A DNA stretch of 64,000 bases. Source: Vulcanisaeta moutnovskia 768-28. Its GTDB lineage: Archaea; Thermoproteota; Thermoprotei; Thermoproteales; Thermocladiaceae. Under the pieces are notes generated by a model. It saw only the letters and a list, made by a program, of their open reading frames with translations. It was not told the origin of the DNA and searched no databases. The translations under genes and the position numbers were made by a program. The stretch is taken from the NCBI RefSeq assembly GCF_000190315.1, contig NC_015151.1, forward strand, positions 1 through 64,000, given 5' to 3'. Below, piece by piece: positions 1 to 8,313 of the stretch (the first letter of the stretch is position 1; every line of letters begins with the position of its first letter).

Positions 1-29
1 GCCGCTCTACCTGGCTGAGCTACGGGCCC
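1..29 (-). tRNA. tRNA, 5' end only (runs off the window)
   Basis: Read on the minus strand, bases 29 to 23 give a 5' acceptor strand GGGCCCG, followed by TA at positions 8-9 and a D arm with GCTC...GAGC. The anticodon lies outside the window, so identity cannot be read. A GGGCCCG acceptor is found in archaeal tRNA-Lys among others, so Lys is only a guess. Confidence 0.75.
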
Positions 30-137
30 TCATCTACGACTATTTTTCTCTGATTTAAAAGCATTTTTCTAAGGTCTTCGTAGTATTGCATATTTTTAAT
101 GCTGTGCTTAAATGATTAAACTGAGAATTATAGCTTG

Positions 138-1205
138 ATGAGACCCGTCTTAATACTCATATTGATTGGTATTGCGGCCTTATCCATGAACTCATACGCG
201 CAGGATTGGTATGTCGCTATAAATTCGAGTCAAGTCTCGGTTGTTGTTTCGCCGACGAACTCAACCTACATCCTCAATGTGATTGGTGAGGCAAGGTGTT
301 GCGTGTATGTCGAGGTTTATGAATTAACCTATCAACCTCTTATTAATGAGCTGGCAAGCTTGGCTCAGAGGGGTGTTGAGGTTTACGTGGTTTTGTCAGG
401 CAATGTATATGGCAGGATACCCGAGGAGGAATACTCAGCCGTTAATGAGTTAATTAATTCTGGTGCCCACGTTTCGTTTAATTACGGCTATGACTATGTA
501 CATAGTAAGGTCTTCGTTGTTGATAATGATACCGTGATAATAGGCTCAATAAACCCAACATACTACGGCTTTGAGAGGGACCTGGGTATTGACCTCGTGA
601 TTGGGAACTCAAGCATGGCCCAGGTCTTTGCAGGAATAATACTCACTGACTACCATAATGAATCAACCACGCAGATAAACTACCCAGGCATTGTGGTATC
701 ACCCATAAACTCAGGGGAATACCTAAAGGACCTACTCAGCCAGCCGGGAACTCTCTACATGGCTATGGAGGAGCTCTACCCATCCTCAGGCATGTACAGC
801 CTAATCCTGACACACAGTGATAGGCTTGTACTCGTTGGACAGCACACTGAGAACGAGGAAGCAGTCAATGAGTTGGGCGCGGTGATGGTTAGTGACTTAA
901 CGGCAAAGGCAATAGTCGTTGGCAACTACGTGTACGTGGGCAGTGTAAACCTCGATTATAACTCATTAAATAGCAATAGGGAACTCGGAATAATAATCGA
1001 GAATCCACAGATAGCCCAGGAAATAATCACAATAATACAGCAATGGTATAACGAAAACAATACGCAAAACCAACAATCAACGCCACAAACAAACTACACA
1101 ACATCAACACAAACCCTACTCCTACTAATACTAATCATACTAATTATATACATGCTAAGATACACATTAAGACCAAGAAGACGAAGAAAAATACCAAGGC
1201 TATAA
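138..1205 (+). CDS. Secreted, membrane-anchored phospholipase D-like protein
   Basis: The protein starts with a signal peptide (about residues 1-22) and ends with a membrane helix followed by an Arg/Lys-rich tail, so it should sit on the outer face of the membrane, held by its C-terminus. A clear HKD motif (HSKVFVVD, His122/Lys124/Asp129) followed by GSINP marks it as PLD superfamily. A second copy near residue 255 reads TAKAIVVG then GSVNLD, so the His and Asp of that HKD motif are missing while the surrounding fold is kept. PLD enzymes use two HKD motifs, so activity would need dimerisation or be absent. The start is ATG 138 rather than TTG 135, because a TATA-like TTAAATGATT lies about 26 bp upstream (leaderless). 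Substrate unknown; nuclease and phospholipase are both possible. Confidence 0.8.
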   Translation: MRPVLILILIGIAALSMNSYAQDWYVAINSSQVSVVVSPTNSTYILNVIGEARCCVYVEVYELTYQPLINELASLAQRGVEVYVVLSGNVYGRIPEEEYSAVNELINSGAHVSFNYGYDYVHSKVFVVDNDTVIIGSINPTYYGFERDLGIDLVIGNSSMAQVFAGIILTDYHNESTTQINYPGIVVSPINSGEYLKDLLSQPGTLYMAMEELYPSSGMYSLILTHSDRLVLVGQHTENEEAVNELGAVMVSDLTAKAIVVGNYVYVGSVNLDYNSLNSNRELGIIIENPQIAQEIITIIQQWYNENNTQNQQSTPQTNYTTSTQTLLLLILIILIIYMLRYTLRPRRRRKIPRL

Positions 1206-1264
1206 CCCCGAACAAAACGACCATAGAAAAACACTTTTAAACCGGAGAATGTGAAGACCATACA

Positions 1265-1360
1265 GCGGGGGTAGCTTAGCCCGGCTAGAGCGCCCTGGGG
1301 CGAAAGCCCCGCGTATGGCTCATAACCGGGAGGTCCCGGGTTCAAATCCCGGCCCCCGCA
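1265..1360 (+). tRNA. tRNA-Met (CAT) with a 21-nt intron in the anticodon stem
   Basis: The acceptor stem GCGGGGG (1265-1271) pairs with CCCCCGC (1353-1359), the discriminator is A1360 and an encoded CCA follows at 1361-1363. The T arm is CCGGG-TTCAAAT-CCCGG. The 3' anticodon strand is CCGGG after loop CTCATAA (anticodon CAT). A perfect CCCGG partner is obtained only if 1296-1316 is removed between CCC (1293-1295) and GG (1317-1318). The removed piece contains a GGGGC-GAAA-GCCCC hairpin, as expected for a bulge-helix-bulge intron. The G1-C72 pair argues against initiator tRNA; elongator Met is most likely, tRNA-Ile2 with a modified CAT is the alternative. Confidence 0.9.
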
Positions 1361-1512
1361 CCAGTTTGATTAATAACTTGCTTGTTTGTTGGTTGTAATG
1401 TAGTATTTTACCTACCTTCTTCTTAGTTACTGTTCCTAAAGGGAGTTTCTTGTTGGTGACTTTGATATTGAATTTGAGGTTGAATTGTAATGCTTGGGAC
1501 CTTATATCAACA

Positions 1513-2310
1513 CTATGTTGCCTTTGTTATTGTCTGTATTATTTCCTTTGTTTGTTCTATACTTTTCTGTATTCCCTGCCATGTTTCGAGCGGGACTCTT
1601 ATTTTTTCATCCTTCCACTTATTGAGTACTTCATCTACGTACTTTTCAGCCCTCCTTAGGCAGTCTGGGCATAGGTAGTACTTGCCGAGTGGTATTACGT
1701 CGACTATCTCCCTATTCCTGTGGTTATTCATGTGGCACTCGAGCTCTATCCTCCTAACGCCATCCTCAAGCTCCTTGATAATATTCAACTCACTTAATTT
1801 TGAATGCACGGTCTCAACGAAGTCACTAATGTACCTTAACTCTGAGTAGTCCTCGGGTATGAATACGTTGGCTATATTAGCGATGCTCCTGACATCATCC
1901 TCAATAAACCAATCAACTACACTGAGCAGAAATGCCGCATTCATCATGCTATCTAACCTATTTATTAATTCCTCATTAATCCTAACTCTAGCTGCGGTGC
2001 TACCATCAGGGTTTAAAAACTCAATGTAGGGTTCCTTACCAGTCATAATCCTATAATCGCCCCAATCACTACTCTTACCACTCAATGACTCCTCGATACT
2101 TGACCACCAAACCCTATACTCACGCTGACCAACCCTAAACGAGATAACAAAGCCGTCAGTAAACATTGGTCTAGCCAGAATATCAACATTACCAACAATG
2201 TAATCCCTGGGAACTTTAATGGAAAGCCTATTCCTAAGTGAATCCCTAAGAATCCTTAACTCCTTAATAATCCCAACAACATCCCCAAGACTAACCTCGG
2301 TATAACTCAT
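1513..2310 (-). CDS. Uncharacterised protein with a C-terminal Cys/His cluster
   Basis: A 265-residue soluble protein I do not recognise. No signal peptide or membrane helix is visible. The C-terminal third contains ECHMNNH followed about 20 residues later by CPDC, a spacing that could bind one zinc ion; the rest is acidic and helical. The ATG at 2310 lies about 30 bp downstream of a TTTAAATATA box on the same strand, supporting a leaderless start. It stands alone between tRNA-Met and an intergenic gap. I assign no function. Confidence 0.7.
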   Translation of the reverse strand: MSYTEVSLGDVVGIIKELRILRDSLRNRLSIKVPRDYIVGNVDILARPMFTDGFVISFRVGQREYRVWWSSIEESLSGKSSDWGDYRIMTGKEPYIEFLNPDGSTAARVRINEELINRLDSMMNAAFLLSVVDWFIEDDVRSIANIANVFIPEDYSELRYISDFVETVHSKLSELNIIKELEDGVRRIELECHMNNHRNREIVDVIPLGKYYLCPDCLRRAEKYVDEVLNKWKDEKIRVPLETWQGIQKSIEQTKEIIQTITKAT

Positions 2311-2470
2311 ACGGTGATAAAGTGCTGAGGATATATTTAAATCTTCTTAGTATGCTCTAGATAAAAACTTTGTAGATCTCAATATAATAATGCATTAGTT
2401 CCCTTATAGAATGTAAAATGATATAGCAATAATTAGCTAGGATTCCTTGCCTAATGAGTGGAGAAAAAGG

Positions 2471-2519
2471 AAAAGTTTGATTAGGTTTTAGCCCACGATA
2501 GTGGGCCTGCCTAACTTTT
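2471..2519. other. Extended hairpin in a 360-bp gene-free gap
   Basis: Within the gap 2311-2671 the sequence GCCCAC-GATA-GTGGGC (2491-2506) forms a perfect 6-bp stem with a GATA loop. Outside it, TTAGG (2481-2485) pairs with CCTAA (2510-2514), and AAAAGTT (2471-2477) pairs with AACTTTT (2513-2519) in an overlapping register. A T run follows on the plus strand. It could be a small structured RNA or a terminator; the rest of the gap shows only AT-rich promoter sequence. Confidence 0.4.
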
Positions 2520-2671
2520 TGCTATTGATTCTACTTTTTGCCTTTATTTAAAGATTTCTCTTGTGTTTTATCTGGAATAGCCCTATCCTTGGTCAGGGTG
2601 TATTATTTGCTAAATGTCAATTGAGTTCATTGAATCGACATTGTTAAATAGGTTTAGTCTTGATAAGCGCT

Positions 2672-3154
2672 GTGGACATAAAGGGATGCATTGAGAACGG
2701 ACTTAGATGTTCGAGATATTTGGGACTTTTTGATTGTTTAATTGTTCATTTTTGGTTTCATGAGTTTGAGTTGACTGTTGAGTTCATTGTGGATAATAAT
2801 GGATCACTCACTTCGTTAATAGTGGAGGGGCCGATATTTTATGGACCTGGTGATTATGCCCAGGTAAGGATTGAGGTTTATACTAGGTATTCACCATTAT
2901 ATGGCGATGCCGTGAGTGAACATACTAACTCTATACTTATTCGTGTAATGTGTAGCGGTAATAGGAGGGAAATGCTTATGCATTATGGTAATGAGGATTT
3001 CGTAAATAATCCATGCAAATACGCCGGTGAAGTAAAGAGAGCAGCAGATAAGCCTGGTGATGATATAACTCTAAGGTTAATTACTGAGATAATGAACAGG
3101 ATGGGTATAATGAATTTCCTGGAACAATTAAATGAAATACTAACATGTCAGTAA
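2672..3154 (+). CDS. Uncharacterised small protein
   Basis: About 160 residues, soluble, beta-rich N-terminal half (VEFIVDNNGSLTSLIVEGP) and a helical C-terminus; five cysteines but no recognisable metal motif. No family recognised. GTG 2672 is preferred over TTG 2660 because a TTAAATA box at 2644-2650 lies 26 bp upstream, the usual leaderless spacing here. It is convergent with the aminotransferase gene downstream, with no partner on its own strand. Confidence 0.6.
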   Translation: MDIKGCIENGLRCSRYLGLFDCLIVHFWFHEFELTVEFIVDNNGSLTSLIVEGPIFYGPGDYAQVRIEVYTRYSPLYGDAVSEHTNSILIRVMCSGNRREMLMHYGNEDFVNNPCKYAGEVKRAADKPGDDITLRLITEIMNRMGIMNFLEQLNEILTCQ

Positions 3155-3184
3155 TTATATCATCATTGTGACCCCTAGAACGTA

Positions 3185-4408
3185 TTATCCTGTTACCTCT
3201 TCCACAGCTTTCCTAATTCTCTCCACTCCCTCCTTAATTAATTTCTCATCCAACGCGAAGCTAAGCCTTACGTATTCCCTACCCATACTAGTCTCTGAGA
3301 ATGCTGTTCCTGGCAGAACAACTACGCCGTAATTCTCTAATAACCAATCAGCGAATTTCTCAACATCCATGCCCAACTTATCAAGTATTTTCTTGATCCT
3401 TGGATACATATAGAAGGCACCAGTGCTTCTCCAAACCTCTATACCTGGTATCTTCCTTAACTCCTCATACATAACGTCCCTTCTCCTCCGGAATAACTCG
3501 ACCATTGCTCCAGAACTCCTCCAGGATGCTTCATCCCTTAGAGCTTCAACACCAGCCTTCTGGGCAATGCTCGGTGGGCAACTATATGTGTTTGCTGCTA
3601 ACTTCTTTATCGGATCAATAACCTCCTTACTAGCCACTAGATAACCTAGTCTCCAGCCAGTCATTGAGAATGTCTTACTAAAGCCATTTGTGTAAAGTAC
3701 GTAACTTCTCCAATCAGGTTCAAGCTCTAAGATCCCCTTAAACATGCTTTGACCATAGACAAAGTTGTCGTATATCTCATCGACAATAACCAGTAATTTA
3801 TAGTCCTTGGCGATCTCAAGGAGTTTCGAAATCTCCTCAGGCCTGAATATGGCACCTGTTGGATTATGCGGGTTATTTATCACAATGGCCTTAGTCCTTG
3901 GAGTTACTGAATTCTCTATGGTCTCCAGGTCAAGCCTAAACCCACTCTCTGGGTCAAATTTCATGGCGACATAAATAGGCTTACCACCGAAGAACTTAGT
4001 GAGTTCTGGATAGGCTGGGTATGTTGGGTCTGGTATTATTACCTCATCGCCCGGTCTTATATAAGCCGCTATAGCCAGGAAAATAGCTGTCTTAGTTCCG
4101 GTGGTTACAACAATCTCATCGGGCCTGACAACTGCGTGGTACCTATAGTTAAGGTAGTCTGCGATGGCTTCCCTAAGCTCCCTAATTCCCTCAGTCTCTG
4201 TATACCCAGTGAACCTTTCATCAAGAGCCTTTTTAGCCGCGTTTACTATATTATCAAATGTTGGTAAGTCAGGTTGGCCAATACCAAACGATATAACCTT
4301 GACACCCTTCCTCTCAGCCACTTCATGCGCCTTGGCTAAATACGTGAAGGCCTTCTCACCCTGTAATTCCCTAACTATATCCTTTAAGTAATCATTTACT
4401 GGATTCAT
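3185..4408 (-). CDS. PLP-dependent aminotransferase, class I/II (AspC-like)
   Basis: A 407-residue fold-type I aminotransferase, near the usual family length. The PLP lysine is Lys245 in NGFSKTFSMTGWRLGY; NNPHNPTG (about 178-185) and DEIYDNFVYG (210-219) supply the Asn, Asp and Tyr that hold the cofactor, and an Arg in YVRLSFA near the C-terminus should bind the substrate carboxylate. This is the crenarchaeal aspartate/aromatic aminotransferase type that moves amino groups between amino acids and 2-oxoacids in the cytoplasm; the amino-acid preference cannot be read. Single-gene unit. Confidence 0.93.
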   Translation of the reverse strand: MNPVNDYLKDIVRELQGEKAFTYLAKAHEVAERKGVKVISFGIGQPDLPTFDNIVNAAKKALDERFTGYTETEGIRELREAIADYLNYRYHAVVRPDEIVVTTGTKTAIFLAIAAYIRPGDEVIIPDPTYPAYPELTKFFGGKPIYVAMKFDPESGFRLDLETIENSVTPRTKAIVINNPHNPTGAIFRPEEISKLLEIAKDYKLLVIVDEIYDNFVYGQSMFKGILELEPDWRSYVLYTNGFSKTFSMTGWRLGYLVASKEVIDPIKKLAANTYSCPPSIAQKAGVEALRDEASWRSSGAMVELFRRRRDVMYEELRKIPGIEVWRSTGAFYMYPRIKKILDKLGMDVEKFADWLLENYGVVVLPGTAFSETSMGREYVRLSFALDEKLIKEGVERIRKAVEEVTG

Positions 4409-4533
4409 CAGTATACGTTGTAATCACTTCTTAATAACTATTTTTCAACAAATAATCTACATCGCACTAATTATCACTATATAATTTGTGGATTTTAAAG
4501 GATAATACTAAGAATAAGTTCGATACTGTTCAA

Positions 4534-4902
4534 TCACTCTAAAGGCTTTAATGACATGTCGTCCTCATAGGAAATCACACAGATAAACTCAGCCTCATCA
4601 TTACCAATATTCTCAATTGCATGAGGTTCATAGGGTCTTGTAAAGAGGAAATCGCCAGGGCCTAATTCATAAATCCCTTCATTAGTTTTAACCCTAAGCC
4701 TACCCCTCAGTATAACGACGGCCTCAGTATACTTATGATTATGCAGGGGCATGATCCCATTAGCTTTAACTATGAACCTCCTAACTGCGTATTTAGATCC
4801 ATGCTCCTTAGTTATTAACCACTGCACATAGAAGCCCCTTGTACCCTTAAGCAGTTTTGAGGCGTCCTCAAGAGGTACGTTATTCATATTACCAACAATC
4901 AC
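4534..4902 (-). CDS. Small single-domain cupin
   Basis: A 122-residue conserved-barrel protein. Cupin motif 1 gives His54, His56 and Glu60 (PLHNHKYTEAVVILRG) and motif 2 gives His94 (PYEPHAIENIG), a complete 3-His/1-Glu metal site; GPGDF lies between them. The catalysed reaction cannot be inferred. A close paralogue lies at 49285-49659, with matching GSKYAVRR and ISYEDDMS stretches, so the two came from a duplication. Transcribed alone. Confidence 0.85.
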   Translation of the reverse strand: MIVGNMNNVPLEDASKLLKGTRGFYVQWLITKEHGSKYAVRRFIVKANGIMPLHNHKYTEAVVILRGRLRVKTNEGIYELGPGDFLFTRPYEPHAIENIGNDEAEFICVISYEDDMSLKPLE

Positions 4903-5133
4903 AGATAAGATTTAGCAATAAAGTAATTAAGTAGTACTGTCACATTGGCACTCTCCGTATAAATGCATAGTATTTACTGTATTCTTGAACATTGTTTGTA
5001 TACATATATCCATCGGAATTTTCGTTTGAGACGCTCCTCCTTATATTGTTCCTGTTAAACTTTATTCTAATCATACGAATATCGTATATTGGAGTTCTTT
5101 AAAAACCTTTCTACGAAAATAACACGTGCTCAT

Positions 5134-6489
5134 TTATTCCCGTTTTATAAATTTAAACCTCTCGTAAATTAGTACTATTTTATTACCCTCTATGAGGAAT
5201 TCAGCAGGTACTTTGGCACCATTTATTAATGCATAAAACCTGGCGTAATCCTTCCTTACCTCATCAGGCACCAATATTGTAGTCTCTTCTGTATACTTTG
5301 TTGAACTTCTCATTACTAGGTAATCTCCCTGTCTTTGTGTTGAGATTCTCACAGTACTTCCATAAGTTTCATAAACACCCTCAATCTTTTTAGTGATACT
5401 TTCTACCATGAATGGCCTTAATTCACTTGGGTCATGACCGAGTAACTTACTTAGTACATGGATGCCGATCATTGATAGAGAATAGCCCTGGGCATTAGCC
5501 ATTATGATAATCCCAATTCTATCGTTTGGTAAGTATGCTATATCCGCAGTATAGACACCAACATCACCGCTATGCTCAACAAACTTTCTTCCATGGAAAT
5601 TCTGGCTTATTATTAATCCGTAGCCATACTTCTCGTCACCAATTATTTTCCAGGGCACATCAATGTAGCCACTCTCGGCTGTTTCAATTGATTTCTTACT
5701 CAATATCCTAACACCATTGAGCTCACCCCTATTTATGAACATCGACACGTACCTAGCCATATCAATAACATTACTCAGTAATCCACCATCAGCCGTTATA
5801 CCAAACGGGAACCTACTTGGTATGTGTCTACCCTCCTTATCGATTATGTATGGGATTGCAACCTCGGGATCCTTGAGAACCTCCTCAGCCGTGAAGTACG
5901 TCCTAGTCATACCCAGTGGCTTTAATATCTTCTCCTTAACGAAGTCCTCGTAAGGCAAACCGCTAACTCTCTTGATTATTAGGCCTAAAATTACATAACC
6001 CTCATTAAGGTAGAAGAACCTCTCGCCAGGCTTCGCAACAGCCCAATCAGCCGCATTCCTCATGAATGCCAGTACATCCTCGGGTGTAGCCAGTGGCAAC
6101 CAATTACTGTCAAGGCCAAGCGCACCATTTATGTAGGCCTCGGCATAGCCAAGTGCGGGTAATCCGCTGCTGTGGGTTAGTAGGTGGTGTATTTTGACTA
6201 TGCCCATTGGGTTCAACTTAATTGGCACGTACTTATCAACAGGATCCTCGAGGCTTAACTTACCCTCCTCAACAAGCTTGAGTATTGCCAGTGCTGTGAA
6301 GGATTTCGTTATCGAACCGATACCGTAAATTGTTCGTGGAGTTGCAGGTAAGCCTTTCTCAATATCCCTAAAGCCAAAGCCCCTTGCATATATTAACTCA
6401 TCATCCTTAATAATGCCAATGCTCAGACTTGGCAACCTCGACTCCCTAATTTTACCAAGTATAAACTCCTCAATCTCCCCGAAATCCAT
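5134..6489 (-). CDS. Serine beta-lactamase-fold hydrolase (class C/esterase-peptidase type)
   Basis: A 451-residue protein of the beta-lactamase/penicillin-binding-protein-like family. The three active-site elements are present: SITK with nucleophile Ser59 and Lys62, YLN with Tyr160, and HSG at 306-308. The last roughly 100 residues form a beta-rich tail like that of archaeal Pab87-type D-aminopeptidases and related esterases. Archaea lack murein, so a peptidase or esterase role is more likely than antibiotic resistance. No signal peptide, so cytoplasmic. It starts a possible co-directional run with the two genes upstream on the same strand (6522-8198), with 20-35 bp gaps. Confidence 0.88.
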   Translation of the reverse strand: MDFGEIEEFILGKIRESRLPSLSIGIIKDDELIYARGFGFRDIEKGLPATPRTIYGIGSITKSFTALAILKLVEEGKLSLEDPVDKYVPIKLNPMGIVKIHHLLTHSSGLPALGYAEAYINGALGLDSNWLPLATPEDVLAFMRNAADWAVAKPGERFFYLNEGYVILGLIIKRVSGLPYEDFVKEKILKPLGMTRTYFTAEEVLKDPEVAIPYIIDKEGRHIPSRFPFGITADGGLLSNVIDMARYVSMFINRGELNGVRILSKKSIETAESGYIDVPWKIIGDEKYGYGLIISQNFHGRKFVEHSGDVGVYTADIAYLPNDRIGIIIMANAQGYSLSMIGIHVLSKLLGHDPSELRPFMVESITKKIEGVYETYGSTVRISTQRQGDYLVMRSSTKYTEETTILVPDEVRKDYARFYALINGAKVPAEFLIEGNKIVLIYERFKFIKRE

Positions 6490-6521
6490 TAATAAGTCAG
6501 TAATCCCGAACTTAATTAACT

Positions 6522-7535
6522 CTATTGTGGTATTAACTCTCTGATATCACACATGATTTCCCTTATAATTCCGTATTTATAGTCATTACCTGTCTTAACA
6601 ATGCCTATTGATTCCAGGTACTTAACGAGAGCTGCCGTCTCTGTTAATGCCATGTACTTATTCATTGGGTCGAGATCCACGTACTTCTTATCATCCATCC
6701 ACTTGAGCATATTCGTTATCTCGAATATTGTTAATTCATTATTCCTCAATGTATTTACCACCTCGCAAAGCCTTGAGACTCTATGCATGATAAGTTCATT
6801 TATTCTATCATTAACGTTGCATATTTCACCCTCATGCCCTGGATATAGACACTTAAGATCCACTTTTCTAATCCTAATTAATGAGTTCAGGTAATCACGA
6901 AGTGGATTTCCTGGGTTTATTGGGGTTAAGCCTACATGAGTCGTTATTGTTGGCAATATTAAGTCACCCGTAAATGCGAGCTTATATTCATCAAGTATTA
7001 TTGATATGTGACCAGGTGAATGCCCCGGCGTTAGTAGTACATGCATCCTCTCAATATATTCCTCCTCATTGTTAATGAGAACATCTGGATTTAATGCACT
7101 TAATCTCCTTCTACTTGACAGGCCACTAGTTACATTTCTGTAGAGCTCCATTTCGGCATTGGGAACTCCGTATTGCCCTAATAGCTCCAGGAATTCCTTG
7201 ATGAATAAATCCCTATCAAGCATCTTCAGAACTTGCTCATAATCCCTCCTATGCATGACTATGCTCAGGCTAAGCCTGTTGCGTAGTTCATTGGCTAAAC
7301 CAGTATGGTCAATATGCATGTGCGTAATAAATAACGTGCTTAACCTGCAATTTGATATTTTGCTTAGCTCGTTAATCAGTGGGTTAAGAAGTTCGGCGTT
7401 AGGGTATCCAGCATCAATCATTACGCATTCATTATCTCTCTTCACTATATATGAGAATACGTAGCCGGGTTCCATGGGCATGAATATCCTTAATTGATAA
7501 ATAAGACCACTAACCTTCTCGCTAAGCTCTATCAC
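6522..7535 (-). CDS. Metallo-beta-lactamase-fold hydrolase with a C-terminal helical domain
   Basis: The zinc motif is THMHIDH (His72, His74, Asp76, His77), followed by the metal ligands in GHSPGHIS and GDLI and by YPGHEG. About 90 residues C-terminal to the barrel look like a winged-helix domain, as in the LACTB2/glyoxalase-II-like group that includes nucleases and thioesterases. The exact substrate cannot be told. It lies 24 bp from the FkbM-type methyltransferase and 32 bp from the serine hydrolase, so the three may be co-transcribed. Confidence 0.85.
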   Translation of the reverse strand: MIELSEKVSGLIYQLRIFMPMEPGYVFSYIVKRDNECVMIDAGYPNAELLNPLINELSKISNCRLSTLFITHMHIDHTGLANELRNRLSLSIVMHRRDYEQVLKMLDRDLFIKEFLELLGQYGVPNAEMELYRNVTSGLSSRRRLSALNPDVLINNEEEYIERMHVLLTPGHSPGHISIILDEYKLAFTGDLILPTITTHVGLTPINPGNPLRDYLNSLIRIRKVDLKCLYPGHEGEICNVNDRINELIMHRVSRLCEVVNTLRNNELTIFEITNMLKWMDDKKYVDLDPMNKYMALTETAALVKYLESIGIVKTGNDYKYGIIREIMCDIRELIPQ

Positions 7536-7559
7536 TGCCCTATGAAGGATTAATTGATT

Positions 7560-8198
7560 TTAAGTTATTCGCCGACAGTAAACATAACCGTAATCCTCAT
7601 GAGCACGCCCAGTGAAGATACACTTGAAATCCTTACTTAATACATTAAGCAATTCCTTAACGGGTATACCCGTAATCCACCTGCGATACTCAAAGATCAA
7701 CTCCCTGAATAACCTAACGTGTTCATAATCATTGAGTATGACGCCATACTCACAACCCTCACAATTCATCTTTAGAACATCAGTATGCACCCTAGTCTCA
7801 TTAATAACCTCACCCAGTGCAATCAATCTGGCCCTGACCCCATTAATGCATATACCATCATTAGTTACAGGCCCGAAGTACGTAGCCATTATACTTCCTA
7901 GGTCCAGATCCATGGAAGCGCAGGTGGTTCCAGAGAGACTGCTAAGTGCTGCGTTGATGGGTATTACCTCATTGGTTAATCCATTCAATTCTACATTTCT
8001 AATAAGCTCCCTGAAAGCATTAGGATGTGGCTCAATAGCCACAACCCTGCCTGCACCTCTCATTATGAAGTAAATCGTTGTATCACCAATGAATGCTCCG
8101 ACATCAATTACATCCTTGTCCCTAAAATCAACCACTCCATACCTATCATCATACATCGAGAGGTAATCGGTGAAATAACTCATTACCACCTTAATCAC
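7560..8198 (-). CDS. FkbM-family SAM-dependent methyltransferase
   Basis: A 212-residue Rossmann-fold methyltransferase. VIDVGAFIGDTTIYFIMRGA is the SAM-binding motif I, AIEPHPNAFRELIRN is the acidic loop that binds the ribose, and LKMNCEGCEYGV is the post-II motif typical of FkbM proteins. FkbM enzymes usually O-methylate sugars or polyketides; the acceptor here is unknown. It is the first gene of the minus-strand trio that continues into two hydrolases. Confidence 0.83.
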   Translation of the reverse strand: MIKVVMSYFTDYLSMYDDRYGVVDFRDKDVIDVGAFIGDTTIYFIMRGAGRVVAIEPHPNAFRELIRNVELNGLTNEVIPINAALSSLSGTTCASMDLDLGSIMATYFGPVTNDGICINGVRARLIALGEVINETRVHTDVLKMNCEGCEYGVILNDYEHVRLFRELIFEYRRWITGIPVKELLNVLSKDFKCIFTGRAHEDYGYVYCRRIT

Positions 8199-8313
8199 GC
8201 AATAAGAGATAATTTGGCATTTTCTGCCCAGTCCACTTTAATTAATTCGTAATAAATCGCCGCAGATTTTTGCCATATAATACTTACTTCTCCCATTTTC
8301 TCTTCTCTGTCTA

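Noticed and set aside
1370-1512. Open coding-like frame on the minus strand after the stop at 1513
   Set aside because: It runs directly into the tRNA-Met gene, has no start, and no homologous pattern; an extension of the upstream gene by frameshift has no support.
5073-5087. Palindrome ATACGA-ATA-TCGTAT
   Set aside because: Perfect but short, AT-rich, 170 bp upstream of the cupin gene, with no second copy seen; cannot be told from chance.
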